A DNA stretch of 64,000 nucleotides from CAZMZW01 sp964571135 (GTDB lineage: Bacteria; Chloroflexota; Anaerolineae; Anaerolineales; Anaerolineaceae). Below are positions 51,131 to 61,130 of this stretch, piece after piece. The DNA lies in contig CAZMZW010000004.1 of NCBI GenBank assembly GCA_964571135.1, positions 1-64,000 of the forward strand, read 5' to 3'. Below the pieces are notes generated by a model. The model saw nothing but the letters and a program-made list of their open reading frames with translations. It did not search any database and was not told where the DNA came from. A program made the position numbers and the translations under genes. The stretch's first letter is position 1; the number at the start of each line of letters is the position of its first letter.

Positions 51131-51161
51131 GGAGCGGAGAAGCTTCCGCTCCTTTTCTTTT
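51131..51161 (+). terminator. Intrinsic terminator of tRNA-Arg
   Basis: GGAGCGGA (51131-51138) and TCCGCTCC (51145-51152) with a six-base loop, followed by TTTTCTTTT. It lies in the leader of surE, 15 bases ahead of its start. Confidence 0.85.
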
Positions 51162-51175
51162 ATAGGGAGCTTCCT

Positions 51176-51979
51176 GTGATCAATAAAAAGCAAATCCTCT
51201 TAACCAACGACGATGGCATCGAATCACCGGGTTTACGTGCAGCCGCCGCTTCACTTGCAGACCTTGGCCATGTGACTGTCGCCGCTCCCAATGCACATTT
51301 TTCCCATTTTGGGCGCGGATTTTTCCGCCAGGCAACCGGCCAAATTCACCGCCAGGAAATGGAAGTGAATGGCGAGACCTGGGAGGTGTTTGCGGTGGAT
51401 GGTTCACCCTCACAAACCACTCTGCATGCCCTGCTTGAAATTTTGCCCCAAAAGCCGGACCTGGTGGTTTCCGGGATCAATTTTGGTGAAAATGTATCAA
51501 TTGATATCACCTCGTCCGGAACAGTTGGGGCGGCCTTTGAAGGCGCCACTTACGGCATTCCATCCATTTCTACTTCCGTGCAAATACTGCATGACGAATG
51601 GGATTCATACCATGCCGATGTTGATTTTTCGACCGCCGCTTATTTCACGCGCTTTTTTGCCGCCCTGCTGTTGGAAAAGAAATTGCCGGTGGATGTGGAT
51701 GTGCTTAATCTGACTGTACCAGTAGACGCCACTTCGCAAACACCCTGGCGCATCACCCGTCTGGCTCGGACACGTTATTACGACCACTTTGTGAAACGCA
51801 ATGGGGGTTGGGAGGATCCGGCTGAGTTCTCTGCTCATCGTCTTGTTCCAGCATCCCTGCCGAAGGATTCCGATGTTTACACTACCATTGTGGATAAGCT
51901 CATCTCGGTCACTCCCCTCAGTCTGGATCTGACCTCAAGGATGGAATTAAAAGAGCTGGATAAGTTATTTAGAAAATAA
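51176..51979 (+). CDS. surE: SurE 5'/3'-nucleotidase
   Basis: The 267-residue protein has QILLTNDDGIESPGLRA with the metal-binding Asp pair, and SGINFGENVSIDITSSGTV with the conserved Asn. SurE removes phosphate from nucleoside monophosphates and is linked to stress survival. I start at GTG 51176, behind GGGAGC; a longer frame would run back into the tRNA gene and is discarded. Confidence 0.92.
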   Translation: MINKKQILLTNDDGIESPGLRAAAASLADLGHVTVAAPNAHFSHFGRGFFRQATGQIHRQEMEVNGETWEVFAVDGSPSQTTLHALLEILPQKPDLVVSGINFGENVSIDITSSGTVGAAFEGATYGIPSISTSVQILHDEWDSYHADVDFSTAAYFTRFFAALLLEKKLPVDVDVLNLTVPVDATSQTPWRITRLARTRYYDHFVKRNGGWEDPAEFSAHRLVPASLPKDSDVYTTIVDKLISVTPLSLDLTSRMELKELDKLFRK

Positions 51980-52015
51980 TGAATATCCCAATTTTTAGAG
52001 GATAGCCGGGGCGAT

Positions 52016-53083
52016 TTAAATATTGAACCGGATATTCAAGATGTCCCCATCTTTCACCTCGTAAGCCTTGCCTTCCAGGCGCAGCTTGCCATGCGCACGT
52101 ACTTCAGCCATATTGCCCAATGAAATCATGTCGTCGTAAGCAATCACTTCAGCACGGATGAAACCTTTTTGCAGATCCGTGTGCACCACCCCGGCTGCCT
52201 CAGGAGCCAGTGCGCCCAGGCGTACTTTCCAGGCGCGCACTTCATCTTCACCCACCGTGAAAAAAGACTGCAGTCCGAGCAGATTATAGGATAGCTTTAT
52301 CATCCGGCTCAAGCTGGGTTCCTGAATACCATATTCCTTGAGAAAAACCTCAGCTTCTTGCGGCGGGAGTTGGGCGATATCCATTTCCAGCTTTCCCTGC
52401 AAAGGCAGCACGCGGCTTTTTTGATGTTCGTAAGTGATCTCCGGAACGGTTTGACCTTCCCCTAAATTTAGGACTACCAGGACAGGTTTCTGGGATAAAA
52501 AGCCAAAACCGGAAGCGATCTTTTCCTCATCTTCGCTCAGAGAATAATCCCGCAGCGGTTTTTCCTGCTGCAATACTTCCAACAGTTTTTCAAACAGGGT
52601 AATTTCGCGCTCAACAATGGCTTTATCCCGCCCTGCTCCTTTTTGCTTTTCCTCTTTAAGGCTGGTGAGTTTTCTTTCGATCTTGATCTGGTCATTAAGA
52701 ATAAATTCTTCATCCATGCTGCGCAAATCCCTGGCAGGGTTAACACTTCCCTGGGAATGGGGCACATTTTCATCAACAAAACAGCGCACCACGTGGATGA
52801 AACCTTCCATCTGCGAAAGCTGGTTGAGCAGCGTCCCGGCGATCTCAGTTTTTGTACCGCCTTCCAAACCGGCGACATCTGCATAGGTTACTTTGGCATA
52901 GATCGTCTTGTGCGGTTTAAAAATAGCTGAAAGCTTATCCACGCGTCCGTCGGGAACATCCACCACGGCAGTGTGTACTTCCATGCGTCCGGCAGAAGCA
53001 GTGATAGGCTGCTTCCCGCGGGTGAGGGCATTGAAAATGGTTGTTTTTCCAGATTGAGGCAGACCGATAATTCCTAAACGCAT
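52016..53083 (-). CDS. ychF: YchF/OLA1-family ribosome-associated ATPase
   Basis: The 355-residue protein has the P-loop GLPQSGKTTIFNAL, a coiled-coil insertion (residues about 120-170, many Lys and Glu) and a C-terminal TGS domain (KGFIRAEVIAYDDM, GKAYEVKDGDILNIRFNI). The NKxD motif is degenerate (VVLNLGEG), as expected for YchF, which prefers ATP. Convergent with surE. Confidence 0.94.
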   Translation of the reverse strand: MRLGIIGLPQSGKTTIFNALTRGKQPITASAGRMEVHTAVVDVPDGRVDKLSAIFKPHKTIYAKVTYADVAGLEGGTKTEIAGTLLNQLSQMEGFIHVVRCFVDENVPHSQGSVNPARDLRSMDEEFILNDQIKIERKLTSLKEEKQKGAGRDKAIVEREITLFEKLLEVLQQEKPLRDYSLSEDEEKIASGFGFLSQKPVLVVLNLGEGQTVPEITYEHQKSRVLPLQGKLEMDIAQLPPQEAEVFLKEYGIQEPSLSRMIKLSYNLLGLQSFFTVGEDEVRAWKVRLGALAPEAAGVVHTDLQKGFIRAEVIAYDDMISLGNMAEVRAHGKLRLEGKAYEVKDGDILNIRFNI

Positions 53084-53216
53084 GAGTTTTCCTTTATTTG
53101 GTGTTAAAAACCTGTTTATTTTTCAACCCTATTATAGCTAATAAACCTTTTAGCGCGAGCCTGCCAGAGATTTTCCCTGCAAAATAAGTGAAAATTTGGT
53201 ATACTCTAATTTACTA

Positions 53217-53298
53217 GCCGGAGTGGCGGAATTGGCATACGCGCACGATTCAAAATCGTGTTCCTTCGGGAATGAGGGTTCAATTCCCTCCTTCGGCA
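53217..53298 (+). tRNA. tRNA-Leu (anticodon CAA)
   Basis: An 82-nt class II tRNA: acceptor GCCGGAG with CTTCGGC, anticodon stem ACGAT/ATCGT with loop TTCAAAA (anticodon CAA, reads TTG), long variable arm around TTCCTTCGGGAA, T-arm GAGGG-TTCAATT-CCCTC. A TATACT -10 box lies at 53200-53205 with a weak -35. Confidence 0.95.
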
Positions 53299-53299
53299 C

Positions 53300-53324
53300 A
53301 AAAGCCCATTTTTGGGCTTTTTCG
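53300..53324 (+). terminator. Intrinsic terminator of tRNA-Leu
   Basis: AAAAGCCCA (53300-53308) and TGGGCTTTT (53313-53321) around TTTT, then T. It lies immediately before the next gene at 53339. Confidence 0.85.
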
Positions 53325-53338
53325 TTTAAACTTGAAGT

Positions 53339-54181
53339 ATGGTGAAGTTATCCCAACATCCATCCGTGATTTTCCGCTGGCTGGGCGTTGCAGGGATGGA
53401 ATTTACTCTTGGAAACCATTCATTACTCATTGATCCCTTTCTCTCGCGCCCGCCGCTTCGCAACGTCTTTTTTGGCAGAGTTTCACCCGAACCTCAGCGG
53501 ATTAAAGAAATAATTAAAACCGCGGATCAACTCCTGATCACCCACGCCCATTACGATCACCTTTTGGATGTTCCAGTGATTGCCAGGCAAACGCGAGCGC
53601 GGATATTTGGATCTGCGAATGTCTGCGGCTTGTTGCAAATTCTTCAAACACCATCAGCGCAATTGCATACGCTGCATGCTTTTGATGAAATCGAACTGCC
53701 TTATGCTCATGTGAGGGTCATTCCTGCCAGTCACCCATTCATACCGGTGTATAGCCCGGGCAAGCTAAGGACCAACCTCAAACTCCCTCTGCATCTGCGG
53801 GATTACCGCATGGATGAGTGCTTCAGTTTCCTGATCGAATTTGAAAAACTTAGATTTCTGGTTTGGAGCAGTATTTCAGCTGAGCACGCCCAACCTGCAG
53901 ATGTGCTTTTTTTAAGGGCAGTAGCCAGGCAGGGTTGGTATGATGAGATGCTCAACAGCATTCATCCCAGGCTTGCCATCCCCACCCACTGGGATAATAT
54001 GTTTCTTCCGTTTTCAAAACCCGTCCGTCCTTTTTTCTCACCACCCACCCTGAAAAACCCACTCATAAGAAGAATTGACCTTGATGAATTTAGAAAGAAG
54101 GTTTTTAGGGCTGACCCATCTTGTAAAACCTTGATTCCGAAAATATTCGAATCCTATGATCTGATGAGTGAAATTGGGTAA
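53339..54181 (+). CDS. Atypical MBL-fold hydrolase
   Basis: The 280-residue protein has the metal site THAHYDHLLD (His69, His71, Asp73, His74) and further His at 132 and 217. At the place of the bridging Asp (usually a Gly-Asp-Thr-Gly element) it reads VWSSISAEH, so this ligand seems lost or replaced. Its N-terminus (RWLGVAGMEFTLGNHSLLID) is like UlaG/RomA-type proteins. Function unknown; possibly mononuclear metal or altered chemistry. Confidence 0.75.
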   Translation: MVKLSQHPSVIFRWLGVAGMEFTLGNHSLLIDPFLSRPPLRNVFFGRVSPEPQRIKEIIKTADQLLITHAHYDHLLDVPVIARQTRARIFGSANVCGLLQILQTPSAQLHTLHAFDEIELPYAHVRVIPASHPFIPVYSPGKLRTNLKLPLHLRDYRMDECFSFLIEFEKLRFLVWSSISAEHAQPADVLFLRAVARQGWYDEMLNSIHPRLAIPTHWDNMFLPFSKPVRPFFSPPTLKNPLIRRIDLDEFRKKVFRADPSCKTLIPKIFESYDLMSEIG

Positions 54182-54258
54182 GCTTTTAAAAATAAATCCA
54201 TCCCTTCAGCAGGAGGCTTACCTGTTGTACAATCAATTTGAAAATACAGGAGGACCTC

Positions 54259-55272
54259 TTGAGCACCTCAATTAAAGTTGCCATCCCCATGGCCGGGCTG
54301 GGTACCCGCATGCGCCCGCACACCTGGAGTAAACCCAAACCTCTTATCGGGCTGGCAGGCAGGACCGTGCTGGATTACATTCTGGAGCAATTCAATTCCC
54401 TTCCGGATTATAAAAATGCGGAATTCGTCTTCATCGTTGGCTCCAACCAACTGGAGCAGATCCAGGCATATACCCAAATGCATTATCCCGAGAAAAAAGT
54501 GCTGTACATTATTCAAGAAATAATGCGCGGTCAGTCGGATGCGCTTTATCTTGCAAAGGAACTCCTGGTTGGACCCATGCTGATGTGTTTTTCCGATACA
54601 TTAATTGAGGCGGATCTATCCACACTTGTAAATGAGAAAGCCGATGGTATTGCCTGGGTAAAACGCGTTCCGGATCCACGCCGGTTTGGGGTAGCAATTT
54701 CGGATAAAAATGGGCGTATCGAACATCTGGTGGAAAAACCAAAAGAGTTAACCAATAATCTGGCTTTGGTTGGCTTCTATTACTTCCGCGAAGGCAAAGA
54801 TTTAATGAAGGCTATTGAAACCCAGGTGGAGCAAAAAACCTCGTTGAACAATGAATACTTTTTAGCGGATGCCATTAATGTGATGCTGGCATCCGGCGCC
54901 AATTTCCGAATTCAGGAAGTGGAAGTATGGCTGGATGCCGGAAAACCGGATGCCTTATTCGAGACCAATCAATATTTATTGAGTCATGGGCACGATAACA
55001 GCCTGGAAGCCGCCAAACATGCCGGGGTGAGCATTATCCCGCCGGTCTTTATTCACCCGCAGTCTAAAATAAAAGATAGTGTGGTTGGCCCGCATGTTTC
55101 CATTGCCAAAGATTGCCTGATCGAGCATGCCATTATCAGTAATTCAATACTTGAGGAAGGGGTACAGGTCAAGAATTTCATTCTTGAGAATTCTTTACTG
55201 GGGCGCAATGCGATTCTTGAAGGTAAGGCTGAAAGCCTAAACGTGGGGGATAATTCATGCATCGTAAAATAG
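54259..55272 (+). CDS. Sugar-phosphate nucleotidyltransferase
   Basis: The 337-residue protein has the NTP-transferase motif AIPMAGLGTRMRPHTWSKPK and a C-terminal left-handed beta-helix with hexapeptide turns (VVGPHVSIAKDCLIEHAIIS). Similar to glucose-1-phosphate thymidylyl- or uridylyltransferases, making an NDP-sugar. Start TTG 54259 is preceded by AGGAGG five bases away; an upstream TTG is less supported. Ends 22 bases before an aminotransferase. Confidence 0.88.
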   Translation: MSTSIKVAIPMAGLGTRMRPHTWSKPKPLIGLAGRTVLDYILEQFNSLPDYKNAEFVFIVGSNQLEQIQAYTQMHYPEKKVLYIIQEIMRGQSDALYLAKELLVGPMLMCFSDTLIEADLSTLVNEKADGIAWVKRVPDPRRFGVAISDKNGRIEHLVEKPKELTNNLALVGFYYFREGKDLMKAIETQVEQKTSLNNEYFLADAINVMLASGANFRIQEVEVWLDAGKPDALFETNQYLLSHGHDNSLEAAKHAGVSIIPPVFIHPQSKIKDSVVGPHVSIAKDCLIEHAIISNSILEEGVQVKNFILENSLLGRNAILEGKAESLNVGDNSCIVK

Positions 55273-55294
55273 AAATTTGATCTGAGAATTTTGA

Positions 55295-56503
55295 ATGAAA
55301 AACATAAATCAAAAAACAATCCTGTCCAATAAAAAAGATTTGGCTCCGTCCACCTACCTTGCCCAAAAAGTGGTGAACTTGAAACCATCCGGCATCCGCA
55401 AATTCTTTGATATCGTTGCGACCATGCAGGATGTCATTTCACTTGGGATTGGTGAACCGGATTTCACCACCCCAGAACCAATCCTGGAAGCCGGGGTCCA
55501 TTCGCTGCGTGCCGGTGAAACCCATTACACATCCAACCACGGCCGCATGGATTTGCGGCGTGCACTTTCGGAACATCTCAAGAATTTATACGGGGTCAGT
55601 TATGATCCTATCAAAGAGATCGTCATCACCGTGGGCGGTTCAGAAGCGCTATACCTAGCTGCCACCGCCCTGCTTGAACCTGGGCAGGAAGTGATTATCC
55701 CCACGCCCTGTTTTGTCTCCTATCAGGCAGAGGTGTATCTGGCTGGCGGAGTACCGATTGAGATTCCCTGCCAAATGGAAAACAACTTCGATCTGGATAT
55801 TCAAGCCATTCATAACGCCATCACCCCCAACACAAAAGCCATTCTAATTAATTTCCCCACCAACCCCACCGGGGCAGTTTCCTCTCGGGGGAATTTGATC
55901 CAATTAGCCGCGTTGGCGGAAGAACATGATTTGATCGTCATCTCAGATGAGATCTACGACCGGCTGGTCTATGGCGTAAAACATGTATGTTTTCCGGCTC
56001 TGGACAATATGCAAAAACGTACGGTCCTGATTGGCGGTTTTTCAAAAGATTATGCCATGACTGGTTGGCGCATCGGTTTTGCAGCCGGACCAGCCGAAAT
56101 CATTAACGGACTGGTGCGCATCCATCAATATACAGTAATGTCCGCCCCCACCCCTTCCCAGGCAGCCGCCCTCGCGGCTCTCATTAAAGGTGAACCGTTT
56201 GTGGAACAAATGCGCCTGGAGTACGATCGACGACGACGGTTGATTGTAGATGGCTTAAACAGGATTGGTCTGCCAACCTTTGAACCTCACGGTGCATTTT
56301 ACGCATTCCCCAAGATCAGCGGTACAGGGTTGGATGATGAAACCTTTGCCGAGCGGCTGCTCAATGAAAAGCGTGTGGCAGTTGTTCCCGGATCATCCTT
56401 TGGCAAGGGTGGCGAAGGTTTTGTGCGCTGCTCTTACGCCACTTCCATGGATAAAATTGAAGAAGCGTTGGAGAGGATTCAGCAGTTTGTAAAAGGATTA
56501 TAA
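55295..56503 (+). CDS. Class I/II PLP-dependent aminotransferase
   Basis: The 402-residue protein has NFPTNPTGAV, VISDEIYDRLVYG and the PLP lysine in GGFSKDYAMTGWRIGFAAGP. It looks like an aspartate/aromatic-type aminotransferase of group I gamma. The exact amino acid is unknown. Possibly in one transcript with the nucleotidyltransferase. Confidence 0.92.
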   Translation: MKNINQKTILSNKKDLAPSTYLAQKVVNLKPSGIRKFFDIVATMQDVISLGIGEPDFTTPEPILEAGVHSLRAGETHYTSNHGRMDLRRALSEHLKNLYGVSYDPIKEIVITVGGSEALYLAATALLEPGQEVIIPTPCFVSYQAEVYLAGGVPIEIPCQMENNFDLDIQAIHNAITPNTKAILINFPTNPTGAVSSRGNLIQLAALAEEHDLIVISDEIYDRLVYGVKHVCFPALDNMQKRTVLIGGFSKDYAMTGWRIGFAAGPAEIINGLVRIHQYTVMSAPTPSQAAALAALIKGEPFVEQMRLEYDRRRRLIVDGLNRIGLPTFEPHGAFYAFPKISGTGLDDETFAERLLNEKRVAVVPGSSFGKGGEGFVRCSYATSMDKIEEALERIQQFVKGL

Positions 56504-56642
56504 CTTCTTGGAGTTCAATCGAGAATCAATGATTTTCGTGGTTTTCTTTTTGGTTTTGAGTCAATAATTCAGCCTGTTTTGAAAACCTTGCAAGTGGTTG
56601 CATAAGCTTGCAGTTTATAATAAAAAAAAATAGAGTGGATCT

Positions 56643-58133
56643 GTGGAATCTCAAAAATACCTGATTGATATTGGCCTGGAAGTTCATGTAGAACTGGCTA
56701 CCCTGACAAAAATGTTTTGCGGCTGCCCGGTTGTGGACACGGCTCGCGTAGAACCCAATTCGGCTGTCTGCCCGGTTTGTATGGGCATGCCCGGTGCGCT
56801 TCCAGTGATCAATAAAAAAGCGGTTGAATTCGGGGTGCTTGCCGCACTGGCACTGGGCTGTTCAGTTTCAGAAACCAGTATTTTCGCCCGCAAGAACTAT
56901 TTTTATCCTGATCTGCCCAAGGGTTACCAGATCTCGCAATATGAACAGCCTTTGGCGGTCAACGGAATACTTCCCATCCAAACAAAAGAAGGGATAAAAA
57001 AAATTCGAATCCGCCGCGCTCACCTGGAAGAGGACACCGGCAAACTGACCCATGTCAAAGAGGATAACCGCTCCTATTCGTTGGTGGACCTGAACCGCAG
57101 CGGTATACCGCTGTTGGAGATCGTCTCTGAACCTGATATGCATTCAGTGGAGGATGTGCGTGCCTACAGTTACGGCTTGCGCAGACTCTTGCGCCATATT
57201 GTGATCACTTCCGGGGATATGGAAAAAGGCGCCATGCGTTTTGAAGCCAACCTCTCCTTGCGTCCGTCAGATAACAAGACATTGGGTACCAGGGTGGAGA
57301 TCAAGAATCTGAACAGTTTTCGCGCCATGGAACAAGCGATTCTTTATCAGATCGAACATCAAAACATCACCCTTCGTGCAGGGAAAAAGGTCAAACAGCA
57401 AACCCTTGGATGGAACGAAGCTGAAAACAAGACTTATTTACATCGCAGCAAGGAAGAAGCGGAGGATTACCGTTATTTTCCCGAACCAGACCTTCCGCCA
57501 TTATTAATCGAAAACCACTGGATAAAGACATTAGCTGAACAACTTCCAGAACTTCCTTTCACCAAAACCCAACGATATAAACAACAATACGGCCTGCCCG
57601 ATCAGGATATTGAAAGACTGGTGGAAGAAAGATCTACGGCCGTTTTTTTTGAAGCCTGCCTCAAAATTTCTCCCGGTCTTTCACCCAAAGTTCTGACCAA
57701 TTGGATGACCGGAGACTTATTTGGAAGGATAAAGGAACATAACCAAGGCTTTCAGGAGATCAAGATCACACCGGCCGGACTGGTGGAATTACTTGGGCTT
57801 CTCGAAGCCAAAGAGATCAATCAAGCGACTGCCCGGGAAATCATAAATATGATGCTCCAGAGCGGGCAATCTGCCAAAGAAATAGTCACTCAAAAAGGGC
57901 TGAATATTGTTACGGATTCCAGTTTAATTCAGGTACAGATCAAACGGGTTTTGGCTGACAACCCCAAGGAAGTCAATCAATACCTCAACGGAAAAGAAAC
58001 CCTCGCGAACTGGTTTTTTGGGCAGGTGATGGCTGTCAACAAAGGTAAAGCGGATCCTACGGTGATTAAGCAGGAAATTATTAAAGAACTGGAAAAACGA
58101 AAGAGCGGGAAATCATTGCAGGATTTTAAATGA
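56643..58133 (+). CDS. gatB: Asp/Glu-tRNA amidotransferase subunit B
   Basis: The 496-residue protein has IGLEVHVELAT, FCGCPV, SAVCPVCMGMPGALP, DLPKGYQISQYEQPL and RSGIPLLEIVSEPD, then the C-terminal YqeY-like tail domain. It transamidates misacylated Glu-tRNA(Gln) or Asp-tRNA(Asn) with GatA and GatC, which are not in this window. The start is GTG. Confidence 0.95.
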   Translation: MESQKYLIDIGLEVHVELATLTKMFCGCPVVDTARVEPNSAVCPVCMGMPGALPVINKKAVEFGVLAALALGCSVSETSIFARKNYFYPDLPKGYQISQYEQPLAVNGILPIQTKEGIKKIRIRRAHLEEDTGKLTHVKEDNRSYSLVDLNRSGIPLLEIVSEPDMHSVEDVRAYSYGLRRLLRHIVITSGDMEKGAMRFEANLSLRPSDNKTLGTRVEIKNLNSFRAMEQAILYQIEHQNITLRAGKKVKQQTLGWNEAENKTYLHRSKEEAEDYRYFPEPDLPPLLIENHWIKTLAEQLPELPFTKTQRYKQQYGLPDQDIERLVEERSTAVFFEACLKISPGLSPKVLTNWMTGDLFGRIKEHNQGFQEIKITPAGLVELLGLLEAKEINQATAREIINMMLQSGQSAKEIVTQKGLNIVTDSSLIQVQIKRVLADNPKEVNQYLNGKETLANWFFGQVMAVNKGKADPTVIKQEIIKELEKRKSGKSLQDFK

Positions 58134-58448
58134 TCTCTCTTTAGTGAATTGAATAGCCTTGAGCATCATTTTTCAATCCTTATCCTAATTGACTAGAAAT
58201 CCCAGCCTATTATAAATATCCATTTTTTTATAATCTATTTAATACAAAAAATGAATTATTAATTGGCTTAACCGAGCCGTCAAACTGAAATTAATTCTAG
58301 CCAGACATCATCCCAATTAGCGAAGTACCTCATATTGACACTGTCCGAGTACCCTGTAAACTAATAGTTGAATAATGCTTGAAAGAACCTGGCATGTTGC
58401 CAATTATTTGCTGTTAATATTTTAGGAAAAAACCGGGAGATTCTTTTA
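58134..58448 (+). promoter_or_regulatory. Intergenic region with glutamate dehydrogenase promoter
   Basis: This AT-rich gap of 315 bases carries TTGACA (58335-58340), 16 bases, TAAACT (58357-58362), leaving an approximately 80-nt leader before the ATG at 58449. Nothing else recognised. Confidence 0.55.
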
Positions 58449-59735
58449 ATGGTCAATGCAATTAATGCTTTTGAAATGGCACAGGAACAATTTGATCATG
58501 TGGCTGAGCAGCTCAAATTAGAGCCGCACGTGCGTGATTTCCTGCGCTGGCCAATGCGAGAATTTCATTTCCGCATTCCGGTGAAAATGGATGATGGCAG
58601 TATGAGGGTCTTTCAGGGTTTCCGTGTACAGCATAATGATGCACGCGGTCCGAATAAAGGCGGGATTCGCTTCCATCCTTCGGAAACCATTGATACCGTG
58701 CGTGCCCTGGCTACCTGGATGACCTGGAAATGCGCAGTTGCGGATATTCCTCTGGGGGGCGGCAAGGGGGGTGTGATCGTTGATCCTGCCACCCTGACTA
58801 TAAATGAAAAAGAACGCTTATGCCGTGGTTACATCCAGCAAATCTGGCGAAATATCGGCCCACGTCAGGATGTTCCTGCGCCGGATGTGGGCACCACTCC
58901 CCAAATGATGAGCTGGATGATGGATGAGTATTCCAAATTAACCGGGCAGTATACGCCCGGCACCATCACTGGTAAACCAGTGGGTGGCGGCGGTTCACTC
59001 GGACGTACTGAAGCCACTGGTTTTGGCGTGGTTTATACCATCCGTGAAGCAATGAAACACCTTGGGATGAAACCAGAGAATTCCACAGCCGCAATTCAAG
59101 GTTTTGGTAATGTGGCGCAATATGCTTCCATTGGCTTTCGCGAACAGCTGAAGGGTAAAGTGATCTGTGTGTGTTACCGGGATAATCAAAAACGGGCATC
59201 CTTTACCATCAGCCATCCCAACGGAATCGATCCAAAATTCCTAATGTCCATCACCGATCAATATGGTTCAATAAATAATGAGAAGGCTCAGGCTTCCGGT
59301 TATATTATTGAAGATGGAGATGCCTGGTTAAAAAAGGATGCAGACGTCCTTATTCCAGCTGCCATCGAAGGGCAGATCAATGCAGAAACCGTCCAAATGG
59401 TCAGCAAAAAAGTGCGCATTGTGGCAGAAGGTGCCAATGGTCCCACCACCCCCGAGGCGGATGAGGTTTTTAAAAGCCGCGGTGTTTTCGTCATTCCTGA
59501 TTTCCTGTGCAATGCCGGCGGTGTGACTGTTTCTTATTTTGAAGGGGTGCAAAACGACATGAATTTCTACTGGACCTCCAAAGAAGTATTGGAGAAGCTG
59601 GATACCAAAATGACAGTGGCTTTCAACAATGTTGTTGAAGTGAGTAAAAGGGAAAATGTGTTTATGCGGGATGCCGCCTACATGGTAGCCATCAACCAGG
59701 TGGTCAAAGCCATGCAGATGCGCGGTTGGGTATAA
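58449..59735 (+). CDS. Glutamate dehydrogenase (Glu/Leu/Phe/Val family)
   Basis: The 428-residue protein has GPNKGGIRFHP, KCAVADIPLGGGKGGVIVDP with the catalytic Lys residues, PAPDVGT and the NAD(P) fold AAIQGFGNVAQYASIGF. It interconverts glutamate with 2-oxoglutarate and ammonia. Length and type match the hexameric group II enzymes. An intrinsic terminator follows. Confidence 0.94.
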   Translation: MVNAINAFEMAQEQFDHVAEQLKLEPHVRDFLRWPMREFHFRIPVKMDDGSMRVFQGFRVQHNDARGPNKGGIRFHPSETIDTVRALATWMTWKCAVADIPLGGGKGGVIVDPATLTINEKERLCRGYIQQIWRNIGPRQDVPAPDVGTTPQMMSWMMDEYSKLTGQYTPGTITGKPVGGGGSLGRTEATGFGVVYTIREAMKHLGMKPENSTAAIQGFGNVAQYASIGFREQLKGKVICVCYRDNQKRASFTISHPNGIDPKFLMSITDQYGSINNEKAQASGYIIEDGDAWLKKDADVLIPAAIEGQINAETVQMVSKKVRIVAEGANGPTTPEADEVFKSRGVFVIPDFLCNAGGVTVSYFEGVQNDMNFYWTSKEVLEKLDTKMTVAFNNVVEVSKRENVFMRDAAYMVAINQVVKAMQMRGWV

Positions 59736-59756
59736 GAATTCAGCAATAATTCATTG

Positions 59757-59789
59757 ACTGCCAGCATAAAATCTGGCAGTTTTTTTTTA
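59757..59789 (+). terminator. Intrinsic terminator of glutamate dehydrogenase
   Basis: ACTGCCAG (59757-59764) and CTGGCAGT (59773-59780) around an eight-base loop, then a run of eight or more T. Confidence 0.92.
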
Positions 59790-59876
59790 AAAATATGTAT
59801 AATAAGAATCAAATGGTAAACATTTTTAAGTTGAACTATACTCATTCAATCATAGTCCCAGGGAGGGCTTGACCCC

Positions 59877-61004
59877 ATGAAACTAACCGTATCACAACAA
59901 CAATTGGCTCATGGATTGGGCATTGTCTCGCGCGCTGTCGCACCGCGCAGTTCCCTGCCAGTACTGAATAATGTCTTGCTGGCAACTGATGAGGGACGTT
60001 TGCGCCTTTCGGCTACCAATTTGGAATTGGGGATCACCTGTTGGATCGGGGCACAGGTGGAAGAAAACGGCTCGATCACTGTGCCTTCCCGCACCCTTTC
60101 CGACCTGATCACAACCCTGCCTGGTGACAAGGTGGAATTAACCCTTGATACCCGCACACAGACCTTAAATATTCACTGCGGATCATCCAACTTTGATATC
60201 AAAGGGATTGATGCGCAGGAATTTCCTCCCATGCCCGTTCCGGATATGTCAGCCGGTGTTGAGTTAAATGTGGCAGATTTCAAGGAAATGATCCGCCAGG
60301 TGAGCTTTGCTGCGTCCACCGATGAAGCCCGTCCGGTCCTGCAGGGAGTAATGATGAATATCGGTGACAGCGAGATCACCCTGGCAGCCACAGATGGCTT
60401 CCGTATTGCCGTAAAAACAGCTTCTCTTTCGGCTCCGGTCGCAACTCCGGTGAAAGTGATCATTCCAGCCCGTTCACTGAGTGAATTGGCCCGTATCGCC
60501 ATGGATGGCGAGGAGCGCATCACGATGCTGGTTCCACCCGGACGGGGACAGGTAATTTTTCATTTGAAGGATGCCGAACTGGTCTCCCAATTGATTGAAG
60601 GCAACTTCCCGGATTATCACGCCATCATCCCGCGCAGTTTTAAAACCAAAGCAGTGATTTCCACAGCTGAGTTTCTAAAAGCATGCAAACAGGCCGAGAT
60701 CATTGCCCGTGAAGGCAACAATGTCATCCGGGTTAAAATCCAACCAGGTGAAAACCAACCTGGCGTGGTCAACCTCTCTTCCATATCAGAGGAGACAGGC
60801 AGGGGTGAAGTAGTGGTGGATGCTGCCATTGATGGACCCGAACTGCTGATCGCCTTTAATGTACATTATCTAAGTGAAGTGCTGGAAGCGATAGGCTCAC
60901 CCAGTACCGTGCTGGAAACCAACGCCAATAACACCCCGGGATTGATCTCACCAGTAAGCGATCAGTCCTATAAACATGTCATTATGCCTATGCATCTGGG
61001 GTAA
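59877..61004 (+). CDS. dnaN: DNA polymerase III beta subunit (sliding clamp)
   Basis: The 375-residue protein has the three clamp domains: MKLTVSQQQLAHGLGIVSRA, LPVLNNVLLATDEGRLRLSA, DEARPVLQGVMMN, LAATDGFRIAV and the C-terminal VIMPMHLG. It is not next to dnaA or recF here, so it may be a dnaN separated from the origin or one of two. GGGAGGG lies upstream of the ATG. Confidence 0.94.
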   Translation: MKLTVSQQQLAHGLGIVSRAVAPRSSLPVLNNVLLATDEGRLRLSATNLELGITCWIGAQVEENGSITVPSRTLSDLITTLPGDKVELTLDTRTQTLNIHCGSSNFDIKGIDAQEFPPMPVPDMSAGVELNVADFKEMIRQVSFAASTDEARPVLQGVMMNIGDSEITLAATDGFRIAVKTASLSAPVATPVKVIIPARSLSELARIAMDGEERITMLVPPGRGQVIFHLKDAELVSQLIEGNFPDYHAIIPRSFKTKAVISTAEFLKACKQAEIIAREGNNVIRVKIQPGENQPGVVNLSSISEETGRGEVVVDAAIDGPELLIAFNVHYLSEVLEAIGSPSTVLETNANNTPGLISPVSDQSYKHVIMPMHLG

Positions 61005-61130
61005 TTCATCACTTTAATCGTCACAAGCTCTACCCGATATTAATATCTGAATATAATGGGTGCAATACTCAGGCTGATTTCGATTCTTATATTTTGTCTG
61101 AGTAATTAAATTTATATACCGGGCAAAATT

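Noticed and set aside
51077..51175. SurE start inside the tRNA gene
   Set aside because: The frame runs through the tRNA and its terminator; GTG 51176 has a good ribosome site and matches the family N-terminus.
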